A stretch of 64,000 nt of DNA from Acinetobacter lwoffii (GCF_019048525.1 NZ_CP077369.1:1674001-1738000), one strand, 5' to 3'; numbered from the stretch's first letter, positions 38,347 to 48,947 are shown. The notes: generated by a model from the letters alone, not told the origin. Made by a program: numbers and translations.

Positions 38347-38947
38347 GTCTATCATTTTTTACTCTAGATGCATCAAAAACAAAGACTTGATCTTTACTAA
38401 AATTATTAGGTGAAATTTTAAATAGTTCAGATACCTTATAGTACTGATCAATTGAGATTGTAAGACGGTTTATAAACTCTATGACATATTCAGGATTATT
38501 ATAATAATAGTATTCTTCACTTATCTTATTTGGGTTGATTTCCTCTCTATGTGATTTTTTTAAATCTTCATTTGTATTAATTATATAACTCTTAGCATTC
38601 TTTCTGAATACCTCAACTTTTTGTAAAAGAATCTTGTAAAGTTGAGATAAATTTTTTCGAAATTCATGTTCATTGAAATTATGATTTTTTAAATCATAAT
38701 AAATCTTGATTTCATTATTCTTTAAGTCTAGTGACTTAGGAAAGTTGTCTATACCATATTTAATATCTTTAAGTAGATTTTCACGCTCTAAATCTTGATA
38801 TTCAGAATATCGATTATTTATTAGATTATCTTCTAATTGTCTTAGAAAACGAGTCTTTCCAGATCCATTTTTACCTGTAATTATTAAATTTCTTTCTTTT
38901 AACTCAATTTTTTTACTCTGATAATATAAGAAACTGATTTTGTTCAT
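38347..38947 (-). pseudogene. ptuA: PtuA-like ATPase, N-terminal part
   Basis: About 200 native codons from ATG 38947. Walker A is LIITGKNGSGKTRFL (about residues 22-36). A long charged, Lys/Asn-rich region follows, as in PtuA-like ATPases. The frame then reads RQSKT from the IS end and stops at 38330. Walker A is therefore separated from Walker B (36418-37259), so no functional ATPase can be made. The coding sequence is AT-rich relative to valS, as expected for an acquired defence gene. Confidence 0.85.
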
Positions 38948-38956
38948 AATAAAAAT

Positions 38957-38980
38957 AAAGGGCTGAATAATCAGCCCTTT
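38957..38980 (-). terminator. valS terminator
   Basis: AAAGGGCTGA / TCAGCCCTTT with an ATAA loop, between the valS stop and the ptuA start. Confidence 0.85.
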
Positions 38981-39011
38981 ATACTACAAATTAGATCAAA
39001 CTAACAACACA

Positions 39012-41906
39012 TTAAAGCGCCGCAATCTGCTCCATATTCGCTTTAATCTTCGCTAATTGATCAGCAAACTCAGCAAGTTTTACTTTCTCGCCTTCAACTA
39101 CAGCCGCAGGTGCTTTCGCCACAAAACCTTCATTACCAAGTTTAGTGGCAATTTGATCATGTTGCTTTTGAGCCTTGTCCAAGTCTTTTTGTAGACGACC
39201 CAATTCCGCTTTAGGGTCAATTAAGCCCTTCATTGGAACGTATACAGATACGTGACCAACGACAGAAGACGATGACAATGGTGGTTGTTCGCCATCAGCA
39301 AGGAAGGTGATGCTTTCAACTTTTGCCAATGCTTTAAATAATGCTTCAATACGAGTGATCTGCGCTTTTTCAGCTTCAGTCGTGTTTTGAAGAAGAACAG
39401 GCAATAAACGTGCATTACCTAGACCCATCTCACCACGGATGTTACGAACCGCACCAATCAAACCTTGAAGCCATTGCATATCTGCTTCAGCCTGGTCATT
39501 CATCAATGACTCATCCGCAGTCGGGTACTGCGCAAGCATGATGGTTTCGCCAGCGATGCCAAGTTTAGGTGCAAGCGTTTGCCAAATTTCTTCAGTCAAG
39601 TAAGGCATTAACGGATGAGCAAGACGTAAAGATGCTTCCATCACCGCAAGCAATACACGGCGAACTTCAGCTTTACGCTCTTCAGATACGTTTTCATCAT
39701 TCAGAACAGGCTTAGTCAGTTCGACATACCAGTCACAGTATTCATTCCAGATGAATTCGTAAATCGCTTGCGCAGCCAGGTCTAAACGATAGGTTGCAAA
39801 TGCAGTTTGTACCGCAGCAGTCGCTTTTTGTAGACGGCTGACGATCCACTGTTCAGGCAATTCCCAAAGATCAGGACGAGCCGTTTGACCAACCGTTTGA
39901 CCTTCGACATTCATCATCACGAAACGCGTTGCGTTCCAGATTTTGTTGGCAAAGTTACGGTAACCTTCAACACGTTTCATATCGAACTTAATGTCACGAC
40001 CGGTGTTTGCAAGCGCGCAGAATGTGAAACGAACTGCATCCGTACCGTAAGATTGAATACCTTCAGGGAATTCTTTACGCGTTGATTTTTCAATCTTCGC
40101 TGCCTGTTTCGGGTTCATCAAACCCGTGGTACGTTTTTGTACCAGTGTTTCAAGCTCCACACCGTCAATCAAGTCTAATGGGTCAAGCACGTTACCTTTA
40201 GATTTAGACATCTTCTGACCTTCGCCATCACGTACCAAACCGTGAACGTACACAGTTTTAAATGGCACTTGTGGCGTACCATCTTCATTCTTCATGAAGT
40301 GCATGGTCAGCATGATCATGCGGGCAACCCAGAAGAAGATGATGTCAAAACCAGTGACAAGCACATCAGTCGGGTGGAAGGTATTTAAGAAGTAGTTGGC
40401 TTTGTCTTTCGCTTCGTCGCCAGTCCAACCTAAGGTTGAGAATGTCCAAAGACCTGAAGAGAACCATGTATCCAATACGTCTTCGTCTTGGTTTAATTGA
40501 ACATCGGCAGGGATGTTGTTTTTCGCCCGAACTTCAGCTTCATCACGGCCAACATATACATTGCCTTCCGCATCGTACCAAGCAGGGATACGGTGACCCC
40601 ACCACAATTGACGCGAGATACACCAGTCTTGAATGTTGTTCATCCACGCCATGTACATGTTGTTGTACTGTTCAGGCACAAACTTAATGCGACCATCCTG
40701 CACCGCTTCAATCGCAGGTTTCGCAAGTGGCGCAATTTTTACATACCATTGGTCAGTCAGTAATGGCTCAACGATCACGCCTGAACGGTCACCGCGAGGT
40801 GGTTTTAATGTATAAGGTTGAATCTGGTCTAACCAGCCTTCAGCTTCAGCCTGTTCAACGATCTTCTTACGTGCCTCAAAACGTTCTAAACCAATGTAAT
40901 CTGCAGGCGCAGGAATGGTTTTAGAAATCTGTTCGCCCGCTTTTGCGATGTATTCAAATTCAGCAAGAACTTCAGCATTTTTGTTGAAGATGTTGATGAT
41001 TGGCAATTCGCAACGTTTACCCACTTCATAGTCATTGAAGTCGTGTGCAGGGGTGATTTTTACACAGCCTGTACCAAATTCTTTGTCTACATATTCGTCT
41101 TTAACGATTGGAACTGCACGACCAGTGATTGGCAGGATGATGTTTTTACCCACTAAGTCCGCATAGCGTTCATCATCGAGCGCAACAGCAACCGCGGTAT
41201 CACCTAACAATGTTTCAGGACGTGTTGTAGCTACTACGATGTGATCTTTACCATCATGCGTGCGCAATGATTTGTCTTCAAAGAAGTATTTGAAGTGCCA
41301 GAGTGAACCTGCTTCTTCTTTATCAGACTCAACTTCCAGGTCAGAAAGGGCAGTTTGCAGTTTTGGATCCCAGTTCACCAGACGTTTGCCGCGGTAGATC
41401 AGGCCTTCTTCGTGAAGTTTTACAAACACTTCTTTTACTGCGTTTGATAAACCATCATCCATCGTGAAGCGTTCACGTGACCAGTCTACAGATGAGCCTA
41501 GACGACGAATTTGACGGGTAATGTTGCCGCCAGATTGTTCTTTCCATTCCCATACTTTTTCGATGAACTTTTCACGACCCAAGTCGTGACGGCTAACCCC
41601 TTGTGCACCCAACTGACGCTCTACAACCATTTGTGTTGCAATACCTGCGTGGTCAGTACCCGGTTGCCAAAGCGTATTTTTACCAGACATACGGTTAAAA
41701 CGGGTTAAGGCATCCATGATGGCATTGTTAAAACCATGACCCATGTGCAGGCTACCCGTGACGTTTGGTGGCGGAATCATGATACAGAAAGATTCGCCTT
41801 TTTCAGACGGCTTAAAGTAGCCACGCTCTTCCCAAGTTTGGTACCATTTTTTCTCGATCTCGGTCGGATCGTAGGTTGTCGCGATATTTTGCGCTGAGTC
41901 AGTCAT
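39012..41906 (-). CDS. valS: Valyl-tRNA synthetase
   Basis: 964 residues, full length. HIGH-type motif in [15 protein letters not shown] (about residue 45-60), KMSKS motif in [14 protein letters not shown] (about 560) and the C-terminal coiled coil ([22 protein letters not shown]). It charges tRNA-Val and has a CP1 editing domain against threonine. The Septu locus is inserted directly downstream. Confidence 0.98.
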   Translation of the reverse strand: MTDSAQNIATTYDPTEIEKKWYQTWEERGYFKPSEKGESFCIMIPPPNVTGSLHMGHGFNNAIMDALTRFNRMSGKNTLWQPGTDHAGIATQMVVERQLGAQGVSRHDLGREKFIEKVWEWKEQSGGNITRQIRRLGSSVDWSRERFTMDDGLSNAVKEVFVKLHEEGLIYRGKRLVNWDPKLQTALSDLEVESDKEEAGSLWHFKYFFEDKSLRTHDGKDHIVVATTRPETLLGDTAVAVALDDERYADLVGKNIILPITGRAVPIVKDEYVDKEFGTGCVKITPAHDFNDYEVGKRCELPIINIFNKNAEVLAEFEYIAKAGEQISKTIPAPADYIGLERFEARKKIVEQAEAEGWLDQIQPYTLKPPRGDRSGVIVEPLLTDQWYVKIAPLAKPAIEAVQDGRIKFVPEQYNNMYMAWMNNIQDWCISRQLWWGHRIPAWYDAEGNVYVGRDEAEVRAKNNIPADVQLNQDEDVLDTWFSSGLWTFSTLGWTGDEAKDKANYFLNTFHPTDVLVTGFDIIFFWVARMIMLTMHFMKNEDGTPQVPFKTVYVHGLVRDGEGQKMSKSKGNVLDPLDLIDGVELETLVQKRTTGLMNPKQAAKIEKSTRKEFPEGIQSYGTDAVRFTFCALANTGRDIKFDMKRVEGYRNFANKIWNATRFVMMNVEGQTVGQTARPDLWELPEQWIVSRLQKATAAVQTAFATYRLDLAAQAIYEFIWNEYCDWYVELTKPVLNDENVSEERKAEVRRVLLAVMEASLRLAHPLMPYLTEEIWQTLAPKLGIAGETIMLAQYPTADESLMNDQAEADMQWLQGLIGAVRNIRGEMGLGNARLLPVLLQNTTEAEKAQITRIEALFKALAKVESITFLADGEQPPLSSSSVVGHVSVYVPMKGLIDPKAELGRLQKDLDKAQKQHDQIATKLGNEGFVAKAPAAVVEGEKVKLAEFADQLAKIKANMEQIAAL

Positions 41907-42081
41907 AGTCTAAACAGATCAAAAGTGAATGAAAAATTGGATCTATTGTAGCAAAAAAAATAGTGCATGCGGCAGCTTAACCAAATGCAAACTTTAGCCA
42001 ATTGGCATGTATAGCAACTCATCGTATGATAGATTGATAAAAAAACGCGACTCATCGCAGCATATCAAAAAGGATAATAAG

Positions 42082-42753
42082 ATGAGCTATAACATTTCCC
42101 TGAAGCTTCAACCCGAAACCCATCAGCGCTTTAAAGACCTTCATTCCAGATTAAATGCCGGCGAGCGAGACAGTCTTGCCAGACCCTTAGGTGAAAATCT
42201 GGCCGATATGGCCTGTGAAATTATTGACCAGATTTTTGGTCAGGTGGTGCAGTTGGCCAATTCACCGGACAGCGAGTCCGAAAAAGTGATTCAGCAGATT
42301 ATGCATAACACCCGTAAATATATGCCGTGGTCGGTTTCATTGTTTGGCAATGAGCGGCTGATGCCTATGGTGAACTATTTGCATCGCATGACCTATGAGC
42401 ATCAAGGCGATGCCTTCGTCCGATATCCGGTGGAAAAATTACTGGTGATGGAGTTGCTCGGTTGTATTGATCAGATGAAAAATGGTAATCATCAATATGT
42501 ATCACCCGCTTTAAAAGCCTTTACCCAGGTGGTCGATCAAGGGGTGACGCATTTAATCCGTGAACCGAAAAAAATATTGAAATTTAATGTGCTGGTAGAT
42601 AAAACCTTGAATGGGGTGATTCATTTAACCACCCAGTTAGGCTATAAACGTTTTGACAAGCTCGGTAGCATCTATGATGCCGATACGATGAGTTATTATT
42701 TTGAGCATTTGCTGGCATTTCTGGAAGATGAAATGCAGCACCATATTCATTAA
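42082..42753 (+). CDS. Conserved protein of unknown function
   Basis: 223 residues from ATG 42082 (MSYNISLKLQPETHQRF), with AAGGATAA upstream; an in-frame ATG at 42007 has no ribosome site. It is helical and soluble, without a signal or membrane segment. I do not recognise a domain. It lies 20 bp before the SDR gene and is probably co-transcribed with it. Confidence 0.8.
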   Translation: MSYNISLKLQPETHQRFKDLHSRLNAGERDSLARPLGENLADMACEIIDQIFGQVVQLANSPDSESEKVIQQIMHNTRKYMPWSVSLFGNERLMPMVNYLHRMTYEHQGDAFVRYPVEKLLVMELLGCIDQMKNGNHQYVSPALKAFTQVVDQGVTHLIREPKKILKFNVLVDKTLNGVIHLTTQLGYKRFDKLGSIYDADTMSYYFEHLLAFLEDEMQHHIH

Positions 42754-42773
42754 AACAAGGGAAAGAGGATTTC

Positions 42774-43580
42774 ATGGCGAAAGTTGAAGACTTAAATGGA
42801 AAAGTGGTCTGGATTACCGGCGCATCTTCAGGGATTGGCAAGGCGATTGCCCAGCAATGTGCTGAACTCGGAGCCCAGGTGGTACTGACTGCACGCCGGC
42901 ATGCAGAACTGGAAAATGTTCGCCAAAGTCTCACCAATGCAGATCAGCATATTTCAGTCATTGCCGATATCACAGATGAAAGTCAGGTTCGTCATGCTTA
43001 TGAACAGGTTTTGCAACAAAAAGGCCGGATCGACTGGCTGATTAATAATGCTGGGCTGAGTCAACGTGCTTTGATTCAGGACACCACCATGCAGACTGAA
43101 CGTGCCATTATGGAAGTCGATTACTTCTCTCAGGTGTTTCTCACCAAAATGGTATTATCGACCTTTCTGGCACAAAAATCTGGTCGTATCGTGTTTATTT
43201 CCAGTGTGGCAGGTTTGCTCGGCACCCAGTATCGCGCTTCCTATTCCGCAGCCAAAGCAGCGATTCATATGTGGGCCAACAGCTTGCGTGCTGAAGTCGC
43301 AGATCAGGGTGTGCATGTCTCGGTGATTTTCCCGGGCTTTGTTCAAACCAATGTCTCGCTTAATGCTTTAAATGGGGAAGGCAAACCGCAAGCCAAGCAA
43401 GATGAAGCGATTGAAAATGGTCTGTCGGCAGAAGATTTTGCCCGTCAAAGCGTACAAGCCTTGCAGTGTGGCGAAGAATATATCGTGATTGGTGGCAAGA
43501 AAGAAAAACTTGGCGTGCTGGTTTCACGTATTTCACCCAAGGTGCTATACAAAATGATTCGCAAAACCAAGGTCAAATAA
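42774..43580 (+). CDS. Short-chain dehydrogenase/reductase
   Basis: 268 residues. The classical SDR features are the cofactor loop TGASSGIG (about 16-23), NNAG (about 90), and catalytic Ser/Tyr/Lys in FISSVAG and YSAAK. The Arg in LTARR suggests NADP(H) preference. The substrate is unknown. The C-terminal basic tail (MIRKTKVK) may contact the membrane. Confidence 0.9.
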   Translation: MAKVEDLNGKVVWITGASSGIGKAIAQQCAELGAQVVLTARRHAELENVRQSLTNADQHISVIADITDESQVRHAYEQVLQQKGRIDWLINNAGLSQRALIQDTTMQTERAIMEVDYFSQVFLTKMVLSTFLAQKSGRIVFISSVAGLLGTQYRASYSAAKAAIHMWANSLRAEVADQGVHVSVIFPGFVQTNVSLNALNGEGKPQAKQDEAIENGLSAEDFARQSVQALQCGEEYIVIGGKKEKLGVLVSRISPKVLYKMIRKTKVK

Positions 43581-43598
43581 TTTAAAGCCTGATCAAAT

Positions 43599-44747
43599 TC
43601 AGGCAATTTTCTCTTGAGCGAATTGAACCTGATTACGGCCCATCTGTTTGGCCTGATACATGGCATGATTAGGCGCTAAAGTGGCTTCTTTAATCTGATT
43701 AGGATGATTGAAGAAGCTGACTCCGATACTGATGGTTAAATAAATATGCTGCTGTTCATGATGTAATGGGGTTTCTTTAAGCTGCAACCGGATCCGTTCA
43801 GCAATTTTAAAGGCGGCATCTTTTTGAATGTCATGCAAGACGAGCAGAAACTCTTCACCACCAATACGTGACACTTGGTCTTTGTCCCGAATATTGGCTT
43901 TAAATATCTGACTGATATGTTGTAAAACCAGATCACCGACCTGATGTCCATAACGATCATTAACTGCTTTGAAATGATCTAAATCTGCCATCAAAACTGC
44001 ATGCTGTAAGGCAGGATTAGGATCTATTTTTTGAATATAAGCTTCAAAGCCACGGCGGTTTAATAATCCGGTCAGCGGGTCGTGATGGCGCTCCCGTTGC
44101 AACTTTCGCACCAGATCCAAAATTGCACAGCCAATGAATAAACCTAAAAAGATCAGATCAATCAGGAGCAGCTGTGTAAATGCCCATGCGGGTTCGTAAT
44201 GGGCGACAAACCCCTGATCCTCAAGCAAAACAGAGAACAGCAAAGCACGTCCCATGATGATGAACGTGGTCGCGAAGGTAAAAATTTTCAGGTAACTGTC
44301 GATACGTAAGCGTGTGCTCGTTCGAATAAAGGCAAGCGGGCGGTGCAAATAAATTGCCGCAGTAATGCTACCAATAATCAGCAAACGGGCAGTCTGGTCA
44401 GCAGTCACGTGGGTAAAGTAGTAAATGCCAAACGCACCCAAGGCAATCAGGTAAATATAGTTCGGCCATTCATAGTCGATTTTTAAACGCTCATAAATGG
44501 CTTTGCTGTGAAAGGTACAGGACAAAAAATAAAGAGCAGCAATGAAACTGGATATTTCCACCAAAACTGATGCCGATAAAACGGTATTGAGTAATATCGT
44601 CACGCCAATCAGAATCAGTGCATAAGCATAAGATCTTAAATAATTAGGTAAGCCTTTATAATCGGAAATACTCAGCGTGATGATCCCCAGGCTCGACATG
44701 ATGCTGGGCACGAGTAGACTGTAAAAATTCAAATCCGGGATCAGCAT
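43599..44747 (-). CDS. Membrane diguanylate cyclase (GGDEF)
   Basis: 382 residues. Six or seven N-terminal membrane helices (about 10-205) are followed by a GGDEF domain: LMADLDHFKAVNDRYGHQVGD and active-site GGEEF. RDKD lies five residues before GGEEF, which is the inhibitory I-site RxxD. It is likely an active c-di-GMP synthase with product feedback. The gene is convergent with the SDR gene. Confidence 0.92.
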   Translation of the reverse strand: MLIPDLNFYSLLVPSIMSSLGIITLSISDYKGLPNYLRSYAYALILIGVTILLNTVLSASVLVEISSFIAALYFLSCTFHSKAIYERLKIDYEWPNYIYLIALGAFGIYYFTHVTADQTARLLIIGSITAAIYLHRPLAFIRTSTRLRIDSYLKIFTFATTFIIMGRALLFSVLLEDQGFVAHYEPAWAFTQLLLIDLIFLGLFIGCAILDLVRKLQRERHHDPLTGLLNRRGFEAYIQKIDPNPALQHAVLMADLDHFKAVNDRYGHQVGDLVLQHISQIFKANIRDKDQVSRIGGEEFLLVLHDIQKDAAFKIAERIRLQLKETPLHHEQQHIYLTISIGVSFFNHPNQIKEATLAPNHAMYQAKQMGRNQVQFAQEKIA

Positions 44748-44934
44748 GTTAGATTATAATGTGAGCAGGTGTGTGAATAATATCATTTATTGCGATGAAA
44801 AATATAAATAAAATTGACAATCAAACTGATCGAAATGGCCTATAGAACTGCTTGATATTTTATAAAAATCAAAAAAATAATATCAAAATGCCTCTCACAC
44901 CTGATGATCATTGAGCTGAAAAGACATTCGTTTT

Positions 44935-44980
44935 AGTCCAAATCGATGGACGTATTTATAAAATGCTACCAATTTGGACT
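44935..44980. promoter_or_regulatory. Spaced inverted repeat upstream of glsA
   Basis: AGTCCAAAT (44935-44943) and ATTTGGACT (44972-44980) are perfect inverted 9-mers 28 bp apart, ending about 62 bp before the glutaminase start. They could be an operator pair, but there is no family evidence. Confidence 0.3.
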
Positions 44981-45042
44981 TGTAGTTTTATCCTTAAAAC
45001 TTAAGGTGGAAAACAGGATAAAAATATAAAGGATCTATCTGA

Positions 45043-46317
45043 ATGAAAACCCCGGTGCCCGATTATCTCCAGCATGTATTAACGGTCTGTCATGATAATG
45101 ATCAGGGCGCTTTGGCTGACTATATCCCTGAACTGGCAGCGGTAGATCCAAATAAGTTCGCTTTGGCGCTGACTACGGTGGATGGCACGATTTATTCCAC
45201 GGGAGATGATGAAACCGAATTTACCATGCAGTCGATGTCCAAGCCTTTTGCTTATGCACTGGCATTGCAGCATTTGGGTATCAGCGCTGTGCTGGAAAAG
45301 GTGGGCGTTGAACCTTCAGGGGAGGCCTTTAATCAGATTTCACTGGATAAAGAAACCAATCTTCCGAAAAATCCAATGATTAACTCGGGTGCGATCACCA
45401 CGCATTCTTTGATTCCGGTACAAAAAGGCATTTCACGTGCGGAATGCTTGCGCCGTTTTTTAAGTGAACTAGCAGGCCGTCAACTGGAATTCGACAAGCA
45501 GGTGTATAAGTCTGAAGTCAAAACTGCATTCCGGAACCTGTCGATTGGTTACATGCTGCGAACTGTAGGTGTGCTGGATTCGGATCCTGTGGAAATCGTA
45601 AATGGATATATCAAGCAATGTGCGATTAAAGTGACGGTCAAAGATCTGGCAAATATCTGCAGTGTGCTCGCCAATGGCGGTGTTCAGGCCAAAACTGGCA
45701 AACAGTTGTTAGAGCGTGATGTGGTGCGCCAAGTGCTCAGTGTGATGATGACCTGTGGCATGTATGATGCGGCGGGTGACTGGCTGACGACGGTGGGCAT
45801 TCCTGCCAAAAGTGGTGTATCTGGGGGAATTATCGGGGTATTGCCTGGGCAGGTAGGAATTGTGGTTTTTTCTCCTAAAATTGATGAGCATGGGCATAGT
45901 GTACGTGGTGTGGATATCTTCGAGCGTTTGTCGCGTGACATGGGCTTGCATCTGATGGAAGGGACGCCATCGGCACAGACCATTTTGCAAAGTCGTTATA
46001 CTGTAGGTAAGAACAATGACATTGTCGTGTATGAGCTGCGCGGTGTATTGCAATTTACAGAATCCGAAATGTTGCTACGGATTTTGCAGGATGAGCCAGA
46101 CGCTCAAACACGTATAGTCATAGACCTGACCAATTTGACTCTGATTCATGATGTGGGTGCACGCATGTTATTTGAAGGTGTCAAACGTTTACAAGCGAAT
46201 GGGCACAAAGTGGTGGTCATTGACTCAGAAGGCGTATTGGGTGAGGAACAGGTGAAAGGCAATAAGCGGGTAGTGGTGACAGAAGAGTTAGAGCGCTATT
46301 TAGAGAAGTTTAGTTAA
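45043..46317 (+). CDS. glsA: Glutaminase with C-terminal STAS domain
   Basis: 424 residues. The serine-dependent beta-lactamase-like glutaminase domain (about 1-305) has MQSMSKPFAYALAL (the SxxK catalytic pair), NPMINSGAI and SGVSGGIIGVLPG. The C-terminal 100 residues (VVYELRGVLQFTESEML ... IVIDLTNLTLIHDVGARML) form a STAS domain like that of anti-sigma antagonists. It converts glutamine to glutamate. The STAS part may control assembly or localisation. Confidence 0.93.
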   Translation: MKTPVPDYLQHVLTVCHDNDQGALADYIPELAAVDPNKFALALTTVDGTIYSTGDDETEFTMQSMSKPFAYALALQHLGISAVLEKVGVEPSGEAFNQISLDKETNLPKNPMINSGAITTHSLIPVQKGISRAECLRRFLSELAGRQLEFDKQVYKSEVKTAFRNLSIGYMLRTVGVLDSDPVEIVNGYIKQCAIKVTVKDLANICSVLANGGVQAKTGKQLLERDVVRQVLSVMMTCGMYDAAGDWLTTVGIPAKSGVSGGIIGVLPGQVGIVVFSPKIDEHGHSVRGVDIFERLSRDMGLHLMEGTPSAQTILQSRYTVGKNNDIVVYELRGVLQFTESEMLLRILQDEPDAQTRIVIDLTNLTLIHDVGARMLFEGVKRLQANGHKVVVIDSEGVLGEEQVKGNKRVVVTEELERYLEKFS

Positions 46318-46391
46318 GCCATACTTATAGGGATGAGTATGCCTTTCATTATTTGTGCTTTTAAACTTACTCAGTAGAGGAAATGAAATAT

Positions 46392-46423
46392 AAAAAAGCC
46401 CCGAACAGTGTCGAGGCTCTTTT
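46392..46423. terminator. Terminator between glsA and the dihydroxyacetone kinase gene
   Basis: Imperfect stem AAAAAGCCCCGA / TCGAGGCTCTTTT between two convergent genes. Confidence 0.6.
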
Positions 46424-46438
46424 CAAATCTTGAAAAGT

Positions 46439-48169
46439 TTATTTAATATGCTCGGCAATGTCCGTAAAGATCACGCCTAAGCCATGTGCACCAGCATCTG
46501 GATAACCTAAGCTACGATCACCGACTGTACCGGCACGGCCCATACGCGCTACGATGTCTTTGGTAGATTCTGCACCTTTTACCGCAGCCTCTGCACCCAA
46601 GACAAAGTTTTCTTTAAACGTCTTGTCGGTATTGGCTGACCAAGAGTCTGCGCAAGGTGCAAGTGCATCAATCAGGGTTTTATCACCGACCACAGCACCA
46701 CGACCAAATGAACGCTCACCTGTCACTTGAATACCTTTGACTGTGGCTTGAAGCATGTTGGCAAAATCTGCCACAGTTAATATCGTTTTACCTTGAATGG
46801 CTTTACTTGCTGCACGGAAAGCAGAACCCCAAATAGGCCCTGATGCACCGCCACAGTGTTCCATAATAATCATGGAACTGTTTAGCAAGAATTCATCCAT
46901 GTGCTGTGCTTGAATCAGGCTTTGCCATTCGCGTTTCAGCTGTTTAAAACCTTTGGCAACACTCATACCAAAATCACCATCGCCTGCATGGGCATCCAGC
47001 TCGCAGAATGGCACTTCATTTTTGATAATACAGGCTGCCATCACATCGACCACATAACGCATATTTTCTATCGTGAATTGCTCATTCTGAATTTCAGCAT
47101 GTTCAGCTTGGGTTTCAACTTCGGTATTGGCGGTTTGTTTTACTGCTGCATCTTGTGCTGCAAATTCAAATGGTAGAGTAGGCGAGCCGTCAAGCTTAAA
47201 GGCAGGGGTATTGGCTTCTGCATCCAGATAGATTTTCAGTTCATCATCCACAGCAAGCAATGAAACCGATGCACCATTCATGTCGATACTAGTCATGTAG
47301 TTGCCAACGAATGTGCGGTAAATCTTGATACCTTTACGCGCCAAATGTTCGCATACATCATTGTTAAACACATACAGTTCTTGCATTGGTGTTGAACCAA
47401 AGCCGTTGACCAGAACTGCAACTTCTTGCATGTCAGGACGGTCAAGGAATAAGTCATCGACCATACGTTGTGCCATTTCTTTCGATGGCAGAATTTTTTC
47501 ACGACGAATGCCCGGTTCACCGTGGATACCGACGCCGTATTCCATTTCATCATCGGCTAGGGTAAAGGTCGGTGTACCTTTCGCAGGAACGGTACATGAG
47601 CTATAGGCAAAACCAAGGCTAATCACGTTATCTGCCGCTTTTTGTGCCACAGCTTTGACTTCCGCAAGCTCTAAACCTTTTGAGGCTGCTGCTCCTGCAA
47701 TTTTGTGCACGAAGATGGTACCAGCAACACCACGACGACCGACAGTATAGAGGCTGTCTTTTACTGCGATATCATCCGCCACTTTGACGTAGTCGACCTT
47801 GATGCCATCTTCCGCAGCCAATGCAGCACCATTCTGGAAATTCATCATATCGCCAGAATAGTTCTTGATGATCATGAGCACGCCTTTGTCTGTTGCGACA
47901 TGTTGCAGTGCTTTATAGACCTGAATTTGAGATGGCGATGCGAATACGTCACCACATACGGCAGCATCTAACATGCCAGTACCGACAAAGCCTGCATGTG
48001 CAGGTTCGTGACCACTGCCACCGCCACTGATTAGTGAGACGTTATTGTGTTTTTCTTTACGTGAAATGATTTTATGCGATTCGGTAAATTGTAATTCAGG
48101 ATGGGCAAGGACAAAGCCTTTGCACATTTCGACAACCAGGTTTTCAGGGTTGTTGAGGAGTTTTTTCAT
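46439..48169 (-). CDS. dhaK: ATP-dependent dihydroxyacetone kinase (DhaK-DhaL fusion)
   Basis: 576 residues. The N-terminal DhaK domain has ISGGGSGHEPAHAGFVG and the substrate-binding His in GVGIHGEPGI. The C-terminal DhaL domain has DAHAGDGDFGMSVAKGF, the Asp cluster that binds Mg-ATP. One chain with both domains is the ATP-using type, as in Citrobacter, not the PTS-dependent three-subunit enzyme. It phosphorylates dihydroxyacetone to DHAP. Confidence 0.94.
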   Translation of the reverse strand: MKKLLNNPENLVVEMCKGFVLAHPELQFTESHKIISRKEKHNNVSLISGGGSGHEPAHAGFVGTGMLDAAVCGDVFASPSQIQVYKALQHVATDKGVLMIIKNYSGDMMNFQNGAALAAEDGIKVDYVKVADDIAVKDSLYTVGRRGVAGTIFVHKIAGAAASKGLELAEVKAVAQKAADNVISLGFAYSSCTVPAKGTPTFTLADDEMEYGVGIHGEPGIRREKILPSKEMAQRMVDDLFLDRPDMQEVAVLVNGFGSTPMQELYVFNNDVCEHLARKGIKIYRTFVGNYMTSIDMNGASVSLLAVDDELKIYLDAEANTPAFKLDGSPTLPFEFAAQDAAVKQTANTEVETQAEHAEIQNEQFTIENMRYVVDVMAACIIKNEVPFCELDAHAGDGDFGMSVAKGFKQLKREWQSLIQAQHMDEFLLNSSMIIMEHCGGASGPIWGSAFRAASKAIQGKTILTVADFANMLQATVKGIQVTGERSFGRGAVVGDKTLIDALAPCADSWSANTDKTFKENFVLGAEAAVKGAESTKDIVARMGRAGTVGDRSLGYPDAGAHGLGVIFTDIAEHIK

Positions 48170-48297
48170 GGAGGAGGGCCTTCACGTATTCTGGGAGAGA
48201 TCTAAAGTCTTATTATTATGGAAATGTTTGAAATTTGCTGACTTAAAAATGTAAAAACGAGCGATTTTAGATTGATGGGTTAGAAAAGGGGCGATTC

Positions 48298-48396
48298 TAA
48301 TCCCCCCTAAATCCCCCTTTTACAAAGGGGGACTTTTCTTCGTTTTTATGAGGCAATAGAATTCGAGTAACTCCTTCCTTTGAAAAGGGGGGACTT
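48298..48396. repeat. Double-hairpin repeat element, copy II-1
   Basis: AATCCCCCCTAAATCCCCC with its hairpin partner AAAGGGGGAC, a spacer containing TTTTTATGAG and ATTCGAG, and a second hairpin TCCTTCCTTTGAAAAGGGG. The layout is the same as the element at 48843-48947, in the same orientation, so the two bracket the DUF559 gene. Confidence 0.7.
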
Positions 48397-48424
48397 GTCA
48401 TGTGATTAAATAAATTTTGTGACA

Positions 48425-48473
48425 CTTCCTCCCTGTTTAAAGGGTGAGAAGCAATGCTTCGCAAGGAGGGATT
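48425..48473. repeat. Palindromic repeat with GAAGCAATGCTTC core
   Basis: TTCCTCCCTGTTTAAAGGG, then GAGAAGCAATGCTTCGCAAG and GAGGGATT. It is closely related to unit Ib beside ptuB. It ends 18 bp before the DUF559 start. Confidence 0.7.
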
Positions 48474-48490
48474 AAAAAAAGAGAATAATA

Positions 48491-48853
48491 ATGAAACCCT
48501 ATAATAAAAATTTAAAACAAGCTTCGCGGGATTTACGCAATAACATGACCGATGCTGAAAAGCTGTTATGGTCACGGCTGCGGAACAAGCAAATTTTAGG
48601 TTTGCAGTTTTATAGGCAAAAGCCGATTTTGAATTACATCGTGGATTTTTACTGTCCTGCTATGAATTTGGTGATTGAGTGCGATGGCAGTCAGCACTTT
48701 ACAAATGAAGGCTTAGAAGCGGATCGAGTCCGAGATGAAGCTTTGGCACATTTGAGTCTACGTGTTTTGAGATTTGATAATGGGCAGGTGATGGGGCAGA
48801 TTGATGATGTAGTGGAAGTGATTTATCAATTTATTCGACAAGAATCTCCCTAA
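48491..48853 (+). CDS. DUF559 (Vsr-like) endonuclease-fold protein
   Basis: 120 residues. NMTDAEKLLWSRLRNKQ, GLQFYRQKPILNYIVDFYCP and LVIECDGSQH are the DUF559 signature. The Asp and Glu in IVDFYC and IECDG are the PD-(D/E)xK-type catalytic pair, as in very-short-patch repair nucleases. No ribosome site stronger than GAGAATAAT is seen. The last codons and the stop (QESP-stop) are encoded by the repeat at 48843-48947. Its job is not established; here it is embedded in repeats. Confidence 0.87.
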   Translation: MKPYNKNLKQASRDLRNNMTDAEKLLWSRLRNKQILGLQFYRQKPILNYIVDFYCPAMNLVIECDGSQHFTNEGLEADRVRDEALAHLSLRVLRFDNGQVMGQIDDVVEVIYQFIRQESP

Positions 48854-48947
48854 ATCCCTCTTTAATAAAGAGGGACTTCACGCGAATTTTATGATGGTTT
48901 GGGATTCGTGATGTTCCTCCCTTTTTAAAGGGAGGTTAGGAGGGATT
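48843..48947. repeat. Double-hairpin repeat element, copy II-2 (105 bp)
   Basis: It begins AATCTCCCTAAATCCCTC, continues TTTAATAAAGAGGGACTT (first hairpin), a middle with TTTTATGATGG and ATTCGTGATG, then CCTCCCTTTTTAAAGGGAGG (second hairpin) and ends GTTAGGAGGGATT. The outer ends are themselves imperfect inverted repeats. It overlaps the DUF559 stop codon and touches the stop of the next gene. Confidence 0.8.

Noticed and set aside
48297..48575. A 92-residue minus-strand frame across 48.3-48.6 kb
   Set aside because: It is translation of the palindromic repeats (NPLNRE- and SPPFSKE-type strings) and overlaps DUF559 in antisense.
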